Below are positions 18,086-27,373 of a stretch of DNA of 64,000 nucleotides, in pieces. Under the pieces are notes generated by a model that did no database searches, was not told where the DNA came from, and saw nothing but the letters and a program-made list of their open reading frames with translations. The stretch comes from Alphaproteobacteria bacterium (lineage in GTDB: Bacteria; Pseudomonadota; Alphaproteobacteria; TMED109), in assembly GCA_022825235.1 (NCBI GenBank), contig JAJDYI010000050.1, positions 41,684 through 105,683 of the forward strand. Direction: 5' to 3'. Within the stretch, counting starts at the first letter, position 1. Each line of letters starts with the position of its first letter. Made by a program: the position numbers and the translations under genes.

Positions 18086-18523
18086 ATGAACGATCGGGCG
18101 TCGCTGCACCTCGTCAAGATTGCCCAGGGGATCGAGTCACCGGCGGCGCTTCGCCGGGCCCAGCAGCGCCGGTTGGCTGCAGCGGCCAACGGACAGGGGC
18201 GCTTGACCCACTTCACCCGGAACCGCCCCACTCGCGCCGACGAGCTGCTCACGGGCGGCTCCATCTACTGGGTCATCCGGGGGTATATCTCAGTTCGACA
18301 ACGCTTGCTGGACATCGCCGCTGCCACCAACGCCAGAGGGATTCAGGGTGTGGAGCTCGTGTTCCACCCCGATCTCGTCGCAACCGAACCCCGCCGGCAT
18401 CGGGCCTTCCAGGGCTGGCGGTATCTCGACGCGGGCCAGGCCCCGCCGGACCGGGCCACCGTCGTTGATCCGAACCTGCCCGATTCACTGGCGTACGAGC
18501 TGTATCGCCTGGGATTGCTGTAA
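18086..18523 (+). CDS. DUF1489 family protein
   Basis: A 145-residue cytosolic protein of a family nearly confined to alphaproteobacteria; function unknown. Hallmarks are LHLVKIAQGIESPAALRRAQ at the N terminus, the LTHFTRNRPTRADELLTGGS and IYWVIRGYISVRQRLLDI core, and FQGWRYLDAGQAPPD near the C terminus. Full family length. It stands alone on the plus strand, divergent from the receptor gene and 95 bases before a secreted GlcG-like gene. Confidence 0.85.
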   Translation: MNDRASLHLVKIAQGIESPAALRRAQQRRLAAAANGQGRLTHFTRNRPTRADELLTGGSIYWVIRGYISVRQRLLDIAAATNARGIQGVELVFHPDLVATEPRRHRAFQGWRYLDAGQAPPDRATVVDPNLPDSLAYELYRLGLL

Positions 18524-18618
18524 GGTCATACGCCCGTCCGGGCAGTGCCCAGAGAAAATCCATTTCTTCCCAACTGCGCGCTACGATTTCGCTTAGAAAC
18601 CCACTTGGAGTCCCCCTC

Positions 18619-19134
18619 ATGCAAAAGTTTGCCGCCCTCCTGATTGCCGGAGTCTTCGCCGCCGGCATGGCCCCGGCCATGTCGGCCGCGCACGTCGAGA
18701 TGCGCCCGATGCTGACGCTCGGCATGGCCAAGGCCATGGCCGACGCCTGTGAGGCATTCCGCGAGACCCAGGAGAACTTCCGTTCGGTCAACATCGCAAT
18801 CGTCGATCGCGGCGCTGACCTGGTGCTGTTCCGCCGCCAGAACGACTCGTTTCTCGGCAGTTTCGAGATTGCCCTGCGGAAGGCCCAGTCGGCTGCCCGT
18901 CTTCCAATCCCGACGCGCACGCTGGGCGAGATCGTGCACGGGAAGGACGGCAAACCGGGCCGGGCGCCCGCGCTCGGCGAGTTTCACCACGTGACCGCGC
19001 TGACCGGCGGATTGCCGATTCGGATGGCGGACGGGGCGCTGGTCGGCGCCATCGGCGTGAGCGGCGCGACGGGTGATCAGGACGAGCAGTGTGCCCAGGC
19101 GGCGATCGACGCCGTCGCCGACATGCTGCAGTAG
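18619..19134 (+). CDS. secreted GlcG/HbpS-like (DUF336) protein
   Basis: 171 residues with a signal peptide (about 1-23, FAALLIAGVFAAGMAPAMSA). The body has the GlcG/HbpS fold signature: LTLGMAKAMADACEAF, VNIAIVDRGADLVLFRRQND, and the C-terminal GALVGAIGVSGATGDQDEQC. Family members include the heme-binding sensor protein HbpS and GlcG of glycolate loci; many are exported and of unknown role. The gene is followed after 9 bases by an amidohydrolase with a strong Shine-Dalgarno sequence, so the two are probably cotranscribed. Confidence 0.8.
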   Translation: MQKFAALLIAGVFAAGMAPAMSAAHVEMRPMLTLGMAKAMADACEAFRETQENFRSVNIAIVDRGADLVLFRRQNDSFLGSFEIALRKAQSAARLPIPTRTLGEIVHGKDGKPGRAPALGEFHHVTALTGGLPIRMADGALVGAIGVSGATGDQDEQCAQAAIDAVADMLQ

Positions 19135-19143
19135 GAGGAGACC

Positions 19144-20826
19144 GTGCACGACCTTGCCATCCGCAACGCACTGATTGTCGACGGCACCGGTAAACCGCGG
19201 TTCCATGGGGATCTGGCGGTCGCGAACGGCCAGGTCGTGGCTCGGGGCGACGATGTCGGCGCCGCTCGCGAGACGATTGATGCTGAGGGGCTGGCACTCG
19301 CTCCCGGGATCGTGGACACGCACACCCATTTCGACGCGCAGTTGACGTGGGACCCCGGCGCCTCGCCGTCACCGTCGCTTGGTGTCACCACGGTCGTGAT
19401 CGGGAACTGCGGGTTCACGATCGCCCCCTGCCGCGAGTCGGATCGAGACTTGACGCTCCGCAACCTGACCCATGTCGAGGGCATGTCGTTGTCGGCGCTT
19501 CGGAATGGGGTGCGCTGGGAGTTCGAGAGCTTCCCCGAGTACCTGGATCAGCTGGAACGGCATGGTCTGGTCCCCAACGTTGCGTCGTATGTCGGACATT
19601 CATCGGTTCGCACGTATGTGATGGGCCCGGCAGCGACCGAGCGCGAGGCCACCGGCGACGAGATCAAGCGGATGGCGGAAGTCGTGCGTGAAGCCGTCAC
19701 CGCCGGCGCAATCGGATTTTCGACGACCACTTTCGAAGGACACAACGGGGAACACGGTGTCCCGATGCCGTCGCGCTTTGCGTCGGATGGAGAATTCCGG
19801 GCTCTTGTAAGCGCCATGGGGGAGACCGGCCGGGGGATTTTCATGCTGACCACCGGTGGCGTGTTCAAGCTCGATGCTCTCGAAGAAATCGCAGCGGAAT
19901 CACGGCGCCCTGTCCTCGTCGCTGCCTTCCTGGACAACCCGAATCGTCCGCACGTGATCCGGAAGGGGCTCGCGCGGCTCGAGGCGGCGGCCGAGCGCGG
20001 CAACGAGATGTGGGGGCAGGTGTCCTGCCGGCCGCTGAGCATGGAGTTCACGATGGCGAGCCCCTACCTGTTTGAGGCGCTGCGCTCCTGGAAACCGGCG
20101 ATGCAGGCGAGAGACGCGGACAGTCTCCGATCTGTCTACGCGTCGGGGGACTTCCGCGCAGCGGTGCGGGAGGAACTGGCGGTACCCGCCAATGTTCGGC
20201 TCTTCACCGGGGAATGGGACAAGATCATCGTGCGGGAAGTGCCCCCAGGGGGAGATACGGCGCTCGAGGAACGGTCCTTGCGTGATCTTGCGTCGGACGC
20301 GGGGCAGGAGCCGCTTGACTGGCTTCTGGATCATGCGGCGGGCGCAGGCTTCGATACGGTGTTCGTGGCCCACCTGCTGAATTCGGACGAGGAAGCGGTG
20401 GGCGAGGGGCTGACACACGCGCGAAGTCTGATCAGCCTGTCCGATGCGGGCGCGCATCTCACTTTCTTCTGTGATGCCGGATTCGGATTGCACTTGCTGG
20501 GGCACTGGGTCCGCGATCGCGGGCTGTGTTCGCTGGAGGAGGGTGTCCACCGCCTGACCGGTCGCCCCGCCGACATCATGCGCATCCCCGGCCGCGGCCG
20601 GCTCGTGCCGGGACAGGCGGCGGACATGATGCTGTTTGACCCGGAACGCGTGGGCGTGGGCTCGTCGCGACGGGTCCACGATCTGCCGTCGGGGGCACCG
20701 CGGCTGGTGGCGACGGCAGAGGGGCTGCACGGCGTCTGGGTCAACGGTGTCAGGGTCATCGCCGCGGAAGGGACGCCCGTGCCGGAGGCAAGCCCAGGAC
20801 GGCTGGTTCGCTCGTTTCACGCCTGA
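19144..20826 (+). CDS. N-acyl-D-amino-acid deacylase-like amidohydrolase
   Basis: A 560-residue metal-dependent amidohydrolase of the D-aminoacylase group. LAPGIVDTHTHFDAQLTWDP holds the HxH metal motif (His60, His62); later family segments are GVTTVVIGNCGFTIAPC, FMLTTGG, SLSDAGAHLTFFCDAGFG with a metal-ligand Asp, and GRLVPGQAADMMLFDPERV of the C-terminal beta-sandwich. Members hydrolyse N-acyl-D-amino acids or related amides; the exact substrate is open. The GTG start at 19144 follows AGGAGG. No signal peptide, so cytosolic. Probably an operon with the GlcG-like gene just upstream. Confidence 0.8.
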   Translation: MHDLAIRNALIVDGTGKPRFHGDLAVANGQVVARGDDVGAARETIDAEGLALAPGIVDTHTHFDAQLTWDPGASPSPSLGVTTVVIGNCGFTIAPCRESDRDLTLRNLTHVEGMSLSALRNGVRWEFESFPEYLDQLERHGLVPNVASYVGHSSVRTYVMGPAATEREATGDEIKRMAEVVREAVTAGAIGFSTTTFEGHNGEHGVPMPSRFASDGEFRALVSAMGETGRGIFMLTTGGVFKLDALEEIAAESRRPVLVAAFLDNPNRPHVIRKGLARLEAAAERGNEMWGQVSCRPLSMEFTMASPYLFEALRSWKPAMQARDADSLRSVYASGDFRAAVREELAVPANVRLFTGEWDKIIVREVPPGGDTALEERSLRDLASDAGQEPLDWLLDHAAGAGFDTVFVAHLLNSDEEAVGEGLTHARSLISLSDAGAHLTFFCDAGFGLHLLGHWVRDRGLCSLEEGVHRLTGRPADIMRIPGRGRLVPGQAADMMLFDPERVGVGSSRRVHDLPSGAPRLVATAEGLHGVWVNGVRVIAAEGTPVPEASPGRLVRSFHA

Positions 20827-21046
20827 ACGGGCGCCAGTGCTCGAAGCAGCCGGCCTGCCGTTCCCCTTGCTGACCTTGGGGGACGGTCTTGGGCCCGGTT
20901 CGGCGTCGGCGAGCACTGGCCAGCGATGATCTCGCCGGGTGACGGGCCCGGCCAGGCACCCGCGTCGCCGATACCGACGGCAGCGACCGTAGCGGCGGGG
21001 AGCGCAACTGGTACGATCCGGCGGGCCGGACGGCGGGAGGAGTGCG

Positions 21047-21958
21047 ATGCGAAGCGATCTCGGAGAATGGCGGGAGCCCGCCGCACTGATCGAAACCGGT
21101 GCGCTCGAAGCCGCGCTCGCGGACCCCGATCTTCGCATCGTGGACTGCACCACCTGGCTGTTGCCGGCCGAGCCGGGCGACGATGCGCCCTACCGGGTGG
21201 TACCGGGGACCGCCGAGTATGCGGCGGGACACATCCCGGGAGCGGTGTTTCTCGACATCCAGGACGCGATATCGGATGCGGGCACCCGCCTGCGCTTCAT
21301 GGCGCCTTCCGCCGAGCAGTTCGCGGCTGCGATGGGACAGCTGGGAATCACGAACGATTCCCGGGTGGTGCTGTACTCCAATGGCAGCATCATGTGGGCG
21401 ACCCGCGTGTGGTGGATGTTGCGGGCGTACGGATTCGACGGGGCGGCCGTGCTGGACGGCGGTTTCGGGAAGTGGCAGGCGGAAGGCCGTCCGGTGTCGA
21501 CCGAGGCCGACAGCTATCCGCCGGCCCGTTTCACTGCCCGCCCGCGCGACGGTTTCTTCGTCGACCGGGACCACGTGCTCGACCGGCTCGATGACGACGC
21601 GTCCACCATGGTGAATGCGCTCGCCCCGGAGTTTTTCCTGGGATCAGGGCCGAGCCGCTACGGACGTCCGGGCCGGATTCCGGGCAGCGTCAGTGTCCCC
21701 GCGGCGAGCCTGCTGAATTCGTCTGACGGGACCTTCGTGTCACTGGACGAGGCCCGGCGCGCACACGAAGCCGCCGGCGTGACGTCCGAGCGCCACGTCG
21801 TCGCGTACTGCGGGGGCGGCATCTCCGCCACCGTCGGGCTCTTCCTGCTCCACCAGCTCGGGTACCCGGACCTCACCCTCTACGACGCATCAATGGGAGA
21901 GTGGGCCCGGGATCCGGAGCTTCCGATCGAGACTGGGCCACCGGCGGGCGACGACTGA
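21047..21958 (+). CDS. sulfurtransferase with two rhodanese domains
   Basis: A 303-residue tandem rhodanese. The N-terminal domain (IVDCTTWLLP, AGHIPGAVFLDIQDAISD) is the structural one. The C-terminal domain carries the catalytic loop VVAYCGGGISATVGLFLL with Cys255. Such enzymes move sulfane sulfur from thiosulfate or 3-mercaptopyruvate to thiols or cyanide. The loop CGGGIS is not the standard CRxGx(R/T), so the donor is uncertain. It is 220 bases after the amidohydrolase and probably has its own promoter. Confidence 0.85.
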   Translation: MRSDLGEWREPAALIETGALEAALADPDLRIVDCTTWLLPAEPGDDAPYRVVPGTAEYAAGHIPGAVFLDIQDAISDAGTRLRFMAPSAEQFAAAMGQLGITNDSRVVLYSNGSIMWATRVWWMLRAYGFDGAAVLDGGFGKWQAEGRPVSTEADSYPPARFTARPRDGFFVDRDHVLDRLDDDASTMVNALAPEFFLGSGPSRYGRPGRIPGSVSVPAASLLNSSDGTFVSLDEARRAHEAAGVTSERHVVAYCGGGISATVGLFLLHQLGYPDLTLYDASMGEWARDPELPIETGPPAGDD

Positions 21959-22050
21959 ACTCCGGGCAGGGGAGGGGCGCCTGCAGGTTGGCCGGGCCGG
22001 AACGCGTCCACTATGGTGTCCGGCAACCGTCAAACCATCGGGGAGCGTAG

Positions 22051-22938
22051 ATGGGCCTGGAATTCAGGAAGCTGCACCCGACGTTCGTTGCCGAGGCGAG
22101 TCGGATCGATCTCCGGAAAGTCGTGGACGAAAGTGCGTTCGAGCAGATCCGGGAAGCCATGGACCGCTTCGCGGTGCTCGTGTTCCGTGACCAGGGGTTC
22201 TCGGGCGAGGAACAGCTAGCCTTCGCGACACGGCTTGACGGCGAACTCCACCGCAAGACCGGGATCAGCGTGCTCCAGAAGAGCCGTTTCGGGGATGAGG
22301 CGCTCACGGACGTGTCGAACGTCAACGCGGACGGAGAAATCCTTGAGGCCGGTGCGCGCCAACGTTCCTACACGCTCGCGAACCGGCTTTGGCACACGGA
22401 CGCCTCCTTTCAGGATCCGCGGGGTCGCTACTCCATGCTGGCCGCCCTGGTGGTACCGGCGGTCTCGGCCGACACTGAGTTCGCCGACATGCGAAGCGCC
22501 CACGACACCCTCCCGCAAACAACGAAGTCGGGCCTCGAGGGGCTGCACGCGCATCACTCGATCGCCTATTCCCGCCAGACTCTTGGCTTCGAGTTCTCCG
22601 CGGCGGAAAGTGAGCGCCTCAAGGGTGCCGTTCATCCCCTGGTGCTGGTGAACCCCCGGACCGGGCGCCGCTCGCTCTACCTGGCGTCCCATGCCTCGCG
22701 GATCGTCGAGCAGCCGATTGCAGAGGGTCGGCTGCTGCTCCGCGACCTGATGGAGCACGCGACGCGTCCGGAACGCGTGTACCGCCATGCCTGGCGCGCG
22801 GGTGACTTCGTGATCTGGGACAACCGCGCGACCATGCACCGCGCCCGCCCGTTCGAGGACACCGTCCACCGCCGGGAAATGCGCCGGGTGACGACCCTCG
22901 ACGTGGGCGACCCCTCGCGGGTGGCACAAGCCGCCTAG
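22051..22938 (+). CDS. TauD/TfdA family Fe(II)/2-oxoglutarate dioxygenase
   Basis: 295 residues with the facial-triad motif LWHTDASF (His115, Asp117) and a distal histidine at about 263 in IWDNRATMHRARPF, followed by an Arg-rich 2-oxoglutarate site (HRREMRRVT). The overall pattern is closest to the TfdA branch, whose members oxidatively cleave aryloxyacetates, sulfonates or unknown ethers. The substrate is not predictable. It begins with ATG 92 bases after the sulfurtransferase, in the same orientation; a taurine-type sulfur link with the rhodanese is possible but speculative. Confidence 0.85.
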   Translation: MGLEFRKLHPTFVAEASRIDLRKVVDESAFEQIREAMDRFAVLVFRDQGFSGEEQLAFATRLDGELHRKTGISVLQKSRFGDEALTDVSNVNADGEILEAGARQRSYTLANRLWHTDASFQDPRGRYSMLAALVVPAVSADTEFADMRSAHDTLPQTTKSGLEGLHAHHSIAYSRQTLGFEFSAAESERLKGAVHPLVLVNPRTGRRSLYLASHASRIVEQPIAEGRLLLRDLMEHATRPERVYRHAWRAGDFVIWDNRATMHRARPFEDTVHRREMRRVTTLDVGDPSRVAQAA

Positions 22939-23386
22939 GCTCGCGCGGCGCCCCTTGGGGAGGCCGCGACGAGGGCCCGGATCAACCGGCGGGCCATGTG
23001 GACAACCTGCTCTTCATGCTCACCGAAGGCACTGCCGCGCCGCGGTGTGCACGGGAAGTCCATCACGCGCCCGCGATCATCTGCAAAGGCAGCAGCGTCG
23101 ACCGGCAAGAGGATCATTCTGGCTCCCCCGGCTGGAGGGAGCGGATGTCGATGAGGCGCTCCGCTCGGTGGCGAGACGGCTGCAGGGGAGACCGGGGCGG
23201 CGAGACGCAACCGTTGTCATGCGCCGTCACGAGATCGAAGGGAGCAGGTGAAGGCCTACGTCCGGGTCATGGCCCTGTTTGCGATCGGATTTGCGGGCGG
23301 TGGACTTGCTCGCCTGTCTTCGGGCGACCTATCGGTTATCGCTCCGAAAGTCTCGCCATGCCGGCAGCCCAGCCCCGCTGCCGTCA
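22939..23386. other. 448-base gap with one doubtful small frame
   Basis: No recognised gene. A plus-strand frame starting GTG at 23248 after GGGAGCAG encodes MKAYVRVMALFAIGFAGGGL, a possible short membrane segment, but it runs into the antisense of the barrel gene and may be chance. A minus-strand frame (22935-23210) has no family features. Confidence 0.3.
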
Positions 23387-24121
23387 TCAGAAGGAGCGGA
23401 TGTAGCCCACCTGCACACCGACCTCGCGCACGCCGAATCGGTGACTGATGCGCGGCATCCCGAGCGCCGACCCATCCCCTCCGGTGCGGAAGTCAAGATC
23501 AGCGGCCGAGTACCGGACTTCCAGCCCGATCCGGTTTGCCAGACTCCCCCATTCCGCACCGACTCCGACAATCCACGGCTGCAACGTGTGATCGGCCACG
23601 ACCCGAATTGCTGCACCGCCGATGTCCGAACCGCGCCGCACGTCTGCCCGTTCCCAATGCACGCCAGCGACGACATAGACCGATCCTCCTTCGCCCAGCA
23701 GCCCGCCCGGCGCGTAACCCAGCCGGGCGTTGATTCCGACGCCGCTTTCCTTCTTCACGCTCCACGGGCCAGGCCACACGTCCCGGTCCCCGACGCCAGT
23801 GCCCTCCCGCAGGTAGCCGGTCGCGCTGTCGCCGCTGTGGAACGCCGCTTCGAATTCACCCGAAATGTACAGGCGACTGGCGATGAAGGTTCGGTAGCCG
23901 AGTGACGCACGCACCGCGCCAGCCCCGTCCCGCGCGTCGCTTGTCGCTGTCTCGTAGCTCGCGGGAGGCACGTGGAGGGCCACGCCCTTGGTGTAGTCGG
24001 CGCTTGCCAGGCTCCATCCGGCTGCAACGCCAACGTACGGCCCTTCCTGTGCATCCGCGTCCTGGGCGGCCGTGAGCAGTAGGACGCAGGTTGCAAGTAG
24101 CGTGCCCCTGTGATCCCGCAT
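23387..24121 (-). CDS. outer-membrane beta-barrel protein, OmpA/Opa-like fold
   Basis: About 244 residues. A signal peptide (GTLLATCVLLLTAAQDADAQ) precedes EGPYVGVAAGWSLASADY, then alternating strands typical of an eight-stranded barrel (GAVRASLGYRTFIASRLYIS, SVYVVAGVHWERADV, RIGLEVRYSAADLDF), ending VGVQVGYIRSF with the terminal aromatic residue favoured by the assembly machinery. Role unknown; similar small porin-like proteins are abundant in alphaproteobacteria. I chose the ATG at 24119-24121 because the signal peptide follows directly; the longer frame to 24217 has no such feature. Confidence 0.65.
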   Translation of the reverse strand: MRDHRGTLLATCVLLLTAAQDADAQEGPYVGVAAGWSLASADYTKGVALHVPPASYETATSDARDGAGAVRASLGYRTFIASRLYISGEFEAAFHSGDSATGYLREGTGVGDRDVWPGPWSVKKESGVGINARLGYAPGGLLGEGGSVYVVAGVHWERADVRRGSDIGGAAIRVVADHTLQPWIVGVGAEWGSLANRIGLEVRYSAADLDFRTGGDGSALGMPRISHRFGVREVGVQVGYIRSF

Positions 24122-24443
24122 TCGACGTCCCAACAAGCCCACTCCATCGCGACCCGGACGCGATGGCTTCACGCTGCCGAGGCAACTTCCTGATTGTGAA
24201 CGATATAGGCGACCCATGCGGCCATCACCATTTCAAGAAGTCGGCGGCACTCGACAACCGTGCATTGCGTCAGCGCCCCCATCGAGCCAGCGGTGCTGGT
24301 CAACGCCGCTTTGGCTTCGCGCTGCGTGTGAAGTGGAGCCACGTGGGCAGGCGGGCAGTCAGCTGCGCGTGGTTTGATCAGATGTGCAGCCGCGCAGGCA
24401 GCAGAAGTTCGGCGAAGAGATAGCCGGGCGAGCAGGGCACGTC

Positions 24444-24469
24444 CGGCGGGGTACTGACGTACCCCGCCG
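24444..24469. terminator. strong hairpin downstream of the PuuD-like gene
   Basis: A perfect 11-bp inverted repeat, CGGCGGGGTAC / GTACCCCGCCG, with a TGAC loop lies 25 bases past the PuuD-like stop. There is no T-run on either strand, so it may end or stabilise the transcript rather than act as a classical intrinsic terminator. The surrounding 24122-24493 gap holds no recognisable gene. Confidence 0.5.
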
Positions 24470-24493
24470 TGACTCGCGCCCGGCAGTGCGGGC

Positions 24494-25087
24494 TTAGAGG
24501 TTCTGGCCGCCCACCATCGCGAACAGCATGGGCACCGAGAGCATGGTGTTGGTTCGCGAGAACAGCATTGCGGTGCGTGCGGAAGCTGCCTTGGTGTCGG
24601 CGTCGGCTTCGACGAGCCCCAGGGCCCGCTGCTGGTTGGGCCAGATTACGAACCAGACGTTGAACCACATGATGATGCCCAGCCACATACCGATGCCAAG
24701 CAACGTCTGCGAGGAGGTTCCCCCGACGATTCCGAGCGTGAGGGTTTCCACGATGTAGCCGTTCATCCATGCGAGGATCAGGCCGGTCACGATCGTTGCC
24801 ATCGCGCCCCAGCGGAACCAGCACAGCGCGAGCGGGGCGATCACCTTGGAGATCGCGGGTTTCTGGTCGTCCGGGATCTCCGGCATGCTGGGAATCTGGA
24901 CGAAGTTGAAATACCAGAGCAGGCCGATCCACATTACCCCCGAGATGACGTGCAGCCATCTGAGGAAGAAGGCAGGGAACGCCTCGGCGGAGTACCCCAT
25001 GGCCGCGTAGTAGAAGATGAAGAGCAGGACCGCCAGTACGAAACCGGCGATGACCGTATTACGAAGAGAAGTGAGGATGGGGGCCAT
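24494..25087 (-). CDS. PuuD-like urate hydroxylase membrane domain protein
   Basis: 197 residues with about five membrane helices (for example VIAGFVLAVLLFIFYYAAMG, FFLRWLHVISGVMWIGLLWY, GIGMWLGIIMWFNVWFVIWP). The RWLHVISGVMWIGLLWYFNF segment with its histidine and the WFNVWFVIWPNQQ motif match the membrane domain of urate hydroxylase PuuD, which oxidises urate and passes electrons to a C-terminal cytochrome c. That cytochrome domain is absent here, as in many marine homologues, so the activity is uncertain. Downstream is a hairpin; upstream, 274 bases away, is hydroxypyruvate isomerase on the same strand. Confidence 0.7.
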   Translation of the reverse strand: MAPILTSLRNTVIAGFVLAVLLFIFYYAAMGYSAEAFPAFFLRWLHVISGVMWIGLLWYFNFVQIPSMPEIPDDQKPAISKVIAPLALCWFRWGAMATIVTGLILAWMNGYIVETLTLGIVGGTSSQTLLGIGMWLGIIMWFNVWFVIWPNQQRALGLVEADADTKAASARTAMLFSRTNTMLSVPMLFAMVGGQNL

Positions 25088-25361
25088 GCGAGATTCCCTC
25101 AGTGTGTTGCGATGGGCACGAACTCCCGGCGCTCCGCGCTGCCGTTCGCATGGCGACTATACCAAAGGGCAGGTACCCGACCTTGGGAGTTGCCGTCGGC
25201 AGGAGCCCGCCACAGGCACGATGGGCGTTGTCACAGCGATCAGGAGCTTTCTGGATAAACAGCCGGTTGCGTGACGTCGACGAATAGCGGGCGGCGCGCA
25301 GGACCTGGTCTTCGAGGCAGCGAAGTTCTCGCGCTAGGCAGGCCGGTGCAGACCGCGGAAT

Positions 25362-26162
25362 TTACGTCGCGGGCCCGTCGGAAGGTGCGGCAATACCGAA
25401 ATCGGCCAGCCATCCCAGGCCGGATTCGAATGTGGTTCGGGGACGGTACTCGCAGCCCACCCATCCCGCGTAACCGTCGGCATCCAGCATCCGGAGCACC
25501 GCCGGGCCGTCGACATCCCCGCCGTCCGGTTCGTGCCGGCCAGGTAATCCGGCGATCTGCGTGTGGCGGATCAGCGGCCTGTACTCGCCATAGGCTGCTT
25601 CGACATCTCCCTCCATGATGCGCGTGTGATAGAAGTCGAACTGGAGACCAACGTTGTCGCGCGCGACCTTGGCAATGATCTGCTTCGCGTGATCGAGCCT
25701 CGACAGATGGTAGCCCGGGACATCGCGGTCATTCAGCGGTTCGATGAGGACATCGATGTCGAAGCGGTTCGCCTTGTCGGCCGCATGGCGCAGGTTGTCG
25801 ACGAAACAGCTGTCACACGCATCGCGTTCGCCGGAGCGGAGCCCGGCCATGACATGGATGCGCGGGCAGGCAAGCTCCGCGGCGTAATCGAGTGCTGAGC
25901 TGAAGGCCGAACGGAAGTCGGCCTCGCGTCCCGGCTGGGCGGCGAGCCCGCGCTCGCCGCTGTTCCAGTCGCCTGGCGGCGCGTTGATCAGCACCAGTTC
26001 GACCCCGGCTTCGTGGATCCAGGCCTTGAGGTCCGATGCCGGCCACTCGTACGGGAACAGGATCTCGATGCCGCGAAAGCCGGCGGCCCGCACCCGGCTG
26101 GCCCGTTCCAATACCGGCTCGGTCGTGAACAACATGGTGAGGTTGGCGGCCAGGCGCGGCAC
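25362..26162 (-). CDS. hyi: hydroxypyruvate isomerase family protein
   Basis: A 266-residue TIM-barrel enzyme of the Hyi/OtnI group, which interconverts hydroxypyruvate and tartronate semialdehyde in glyoxylate use or acts on 2-oxo-tetronate. Metal and substrate motifs include LIEPLNDRDVPGYHLSRLDH (Glu of the metal site), VGLQFDFYHTRIMEGD, HTQIAGLPGRHEP and GWVGCEYRP with the catalytic Glu. The GTG start at 26162 follows GAGGGGG. Together with the PuuD-like gene downstream it points to purine breakdown to glyoxylate and onward, but the link is inference. Confidence 0.8.
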   Translation of the reverse strand: MPRLAANLTMLFTTEPVLERASRVRAAGFRGIEILFPYEWPASDLKAWIHEAGVELVLINAPPGDWNSGERGLAAQPGREADFRSAFSSALDYAAELACPRIHVMAGLRSGERDACDSCFVDNLRHAADKANRFDIDVLIEPLNDRDVPGYHLSRLDHAKQIIAKVARDNVGLQFDFYHTRIMEGDVEAAYGEYRPLIRHTQIAGLPGRHEPDGGDVDGPAVLRMLDADGYAGWVGCEYRPRTTFESGLGWLADFGIAAPSDGPAT

Positions 26163-26193
26163 GGTGACCCCCTCGGACGATTACGTTTGAGTC

Positions 26194-26270
26194 TGGTCGG
26201 AGTGGCTGGATTCGAACCAGCGGCCCCTGCCTCCCGAAGACAGTGCTCTACCAGGCTGAGCTACACTCCG
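26194..26270 (-). tRNA. tRNA-Pro(CGG)
   Basis: On the minus strand a full cloverleaf is readable: acceptor CGGAGTG/CACTCCG, D stem GCTC/GAGC, anticodon stem CTGTC/GGCAG with loop TTCGGGA (anticodon CGG, reading CCG), T arm GCTGG-TTCGAAT-CCAGC, discriminator A and an encoded CCA. It lies between hyi and the polyprenyl synthase gene, in the same orientation as both. Confidence 0.95.
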
Positions 26271-26359
26271 CACGCTGCCCGCAGCATATAGCCCTACGGA
26301 CACTGTCGACGCAATCCTGCCGCCGGCTTCCCCGCGATATAGCGGGCCGGCTGGGAGCG

Positions 26360-27373
26360 TTAGTGTCTGCGACTGGAGGCGAGGCGAGCAAGGTCTGCGA
26401 GCGCGTCACGGCAGCGACTCTGCGGCAGGACATCGAGCGCGGTAACCGCATTATCGCTGCACGCGACGGCGCGCCGGTAGGTCTGGGCAATGGTGCCCCG
26501 GCGGCGGATGATCGCGCACGCCTCGGCGAAATCGTCCACTGTCTGCTGTCCGTTTCCCAGCGTCCGCTCCCAGAAGTCACGTTCCCTTCGATCGGCCTGC
26601 GCATAGGCGAGGATAACCGGCAGGGTCAGCCGGCCCTCGCGGAAATCGCCCCCGGTGGGTTTCCCGGTTTCCTCGGATTCGCCCAGGTAGTCCAGCGCGT
26701 CGTCGGTGAGTTGGAAGGCCGTGCCGACCTGGTGGCCGTAGCGGTCGAGCCCGGCAAGGACATCCGGATCGTGTTCGACCAGGTGGCCGCCGACGGCGGC
26801 GGCGGCCGCGAACAGCTGCGCGGTCTTGGCCCGCACCACTTCCAGATACTCGTCCTCCGTCGTTGCCGTCTTCCCGGTCGTGACGAGCTGCAGGACCTCG
26901 CCCTCGGCGATGACGGCGGCGGCGTTGGACAGTAGCTGCAGGACGGGGAGCGATCCGTCGGCCACCATCAGACGGAAGGCCTGGCTGAACAGGAAATCGC
27001 CCACCAGAACGCTGGCGGCGTTCCCCCAGATCGCGTTTGCGGACTGGAGGCCGCGGCGTTCCAGACTGCGGTCCACCACGTCGTCATGCAGGAGGGTGGC
27101 CGTGTGAATGAACTCGATCACGGCCGCCAGTTCGATGTGGCGGTCTCCCTCGTAACCGGCGGCGCGGGCACCAAGCAGTGTGACCAACGGGCGAATCCGC
27201 TTGCCACCGGCGTCGGTCACATGTCGGGCCAGTTCCGGGATCAGGGCGACAGAACTGGCCAGATTCGCATGAATGGTGCGGTCGACGCGGGCCAGGTCAT
27301 CGGCGACCAGCGCCTTGACGGCGGAAAGGCTCGGCGGGCCGGACCGGCATGCGCCTCCGCTCGCTGCGTTCAC
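26360..27373 (-). CDS. ispB: polyprenyl (octaprenyl-type) diphosphate synthase
   Basis: 337-residue trans-prenyltransferase that lengthens farnesyl diphosphate with isopentenyl diphosphate to make the ubiquinone side chain. Both aspartate-rich motifs are present: LLHDDVVD (DDVVD at 97-101) and QLTDDALDYLG (DDALD at 224-228), with GGKRIRPLVTLL upstream and GDFREGRLTLPVI downstream. Chain length cannot be set from sequence alone. In related alphaproteobacteria this gene is divergent from a DUF2007 gene; here about 5.5 kb of quinoprotein-related genes separate them. Confidence 0.88.
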   Translation of the reverse strand: MNAASGGACRSGPPSLSAVKALVADDLARVDRTIHANLASSVALIPELARHVTDAGGKRIRPLVTLLGARAAGYEGDRHIELAAVIEFIHTATLLHDDVVDRSLERRGLQSANAIWGNAASVLVGDFLFSQAFRLMVADGSLPVLQLLSNAAAVIAEGEVLQLVTTGKTATTEDEYLEVVRAKTAQLFAAAAAVGGHLVEHDPDVLAGLDRYGHQVGTAFQLTDDALDYLGESEETGKPTGGDFREGRLTLPVILAYAQADRRERDFWERTLGNGQQTVDDFAEACAIIRRRGTIAQTYRRAVACSDNAVTALDVLPQSRCRDALADLARLASSRRH

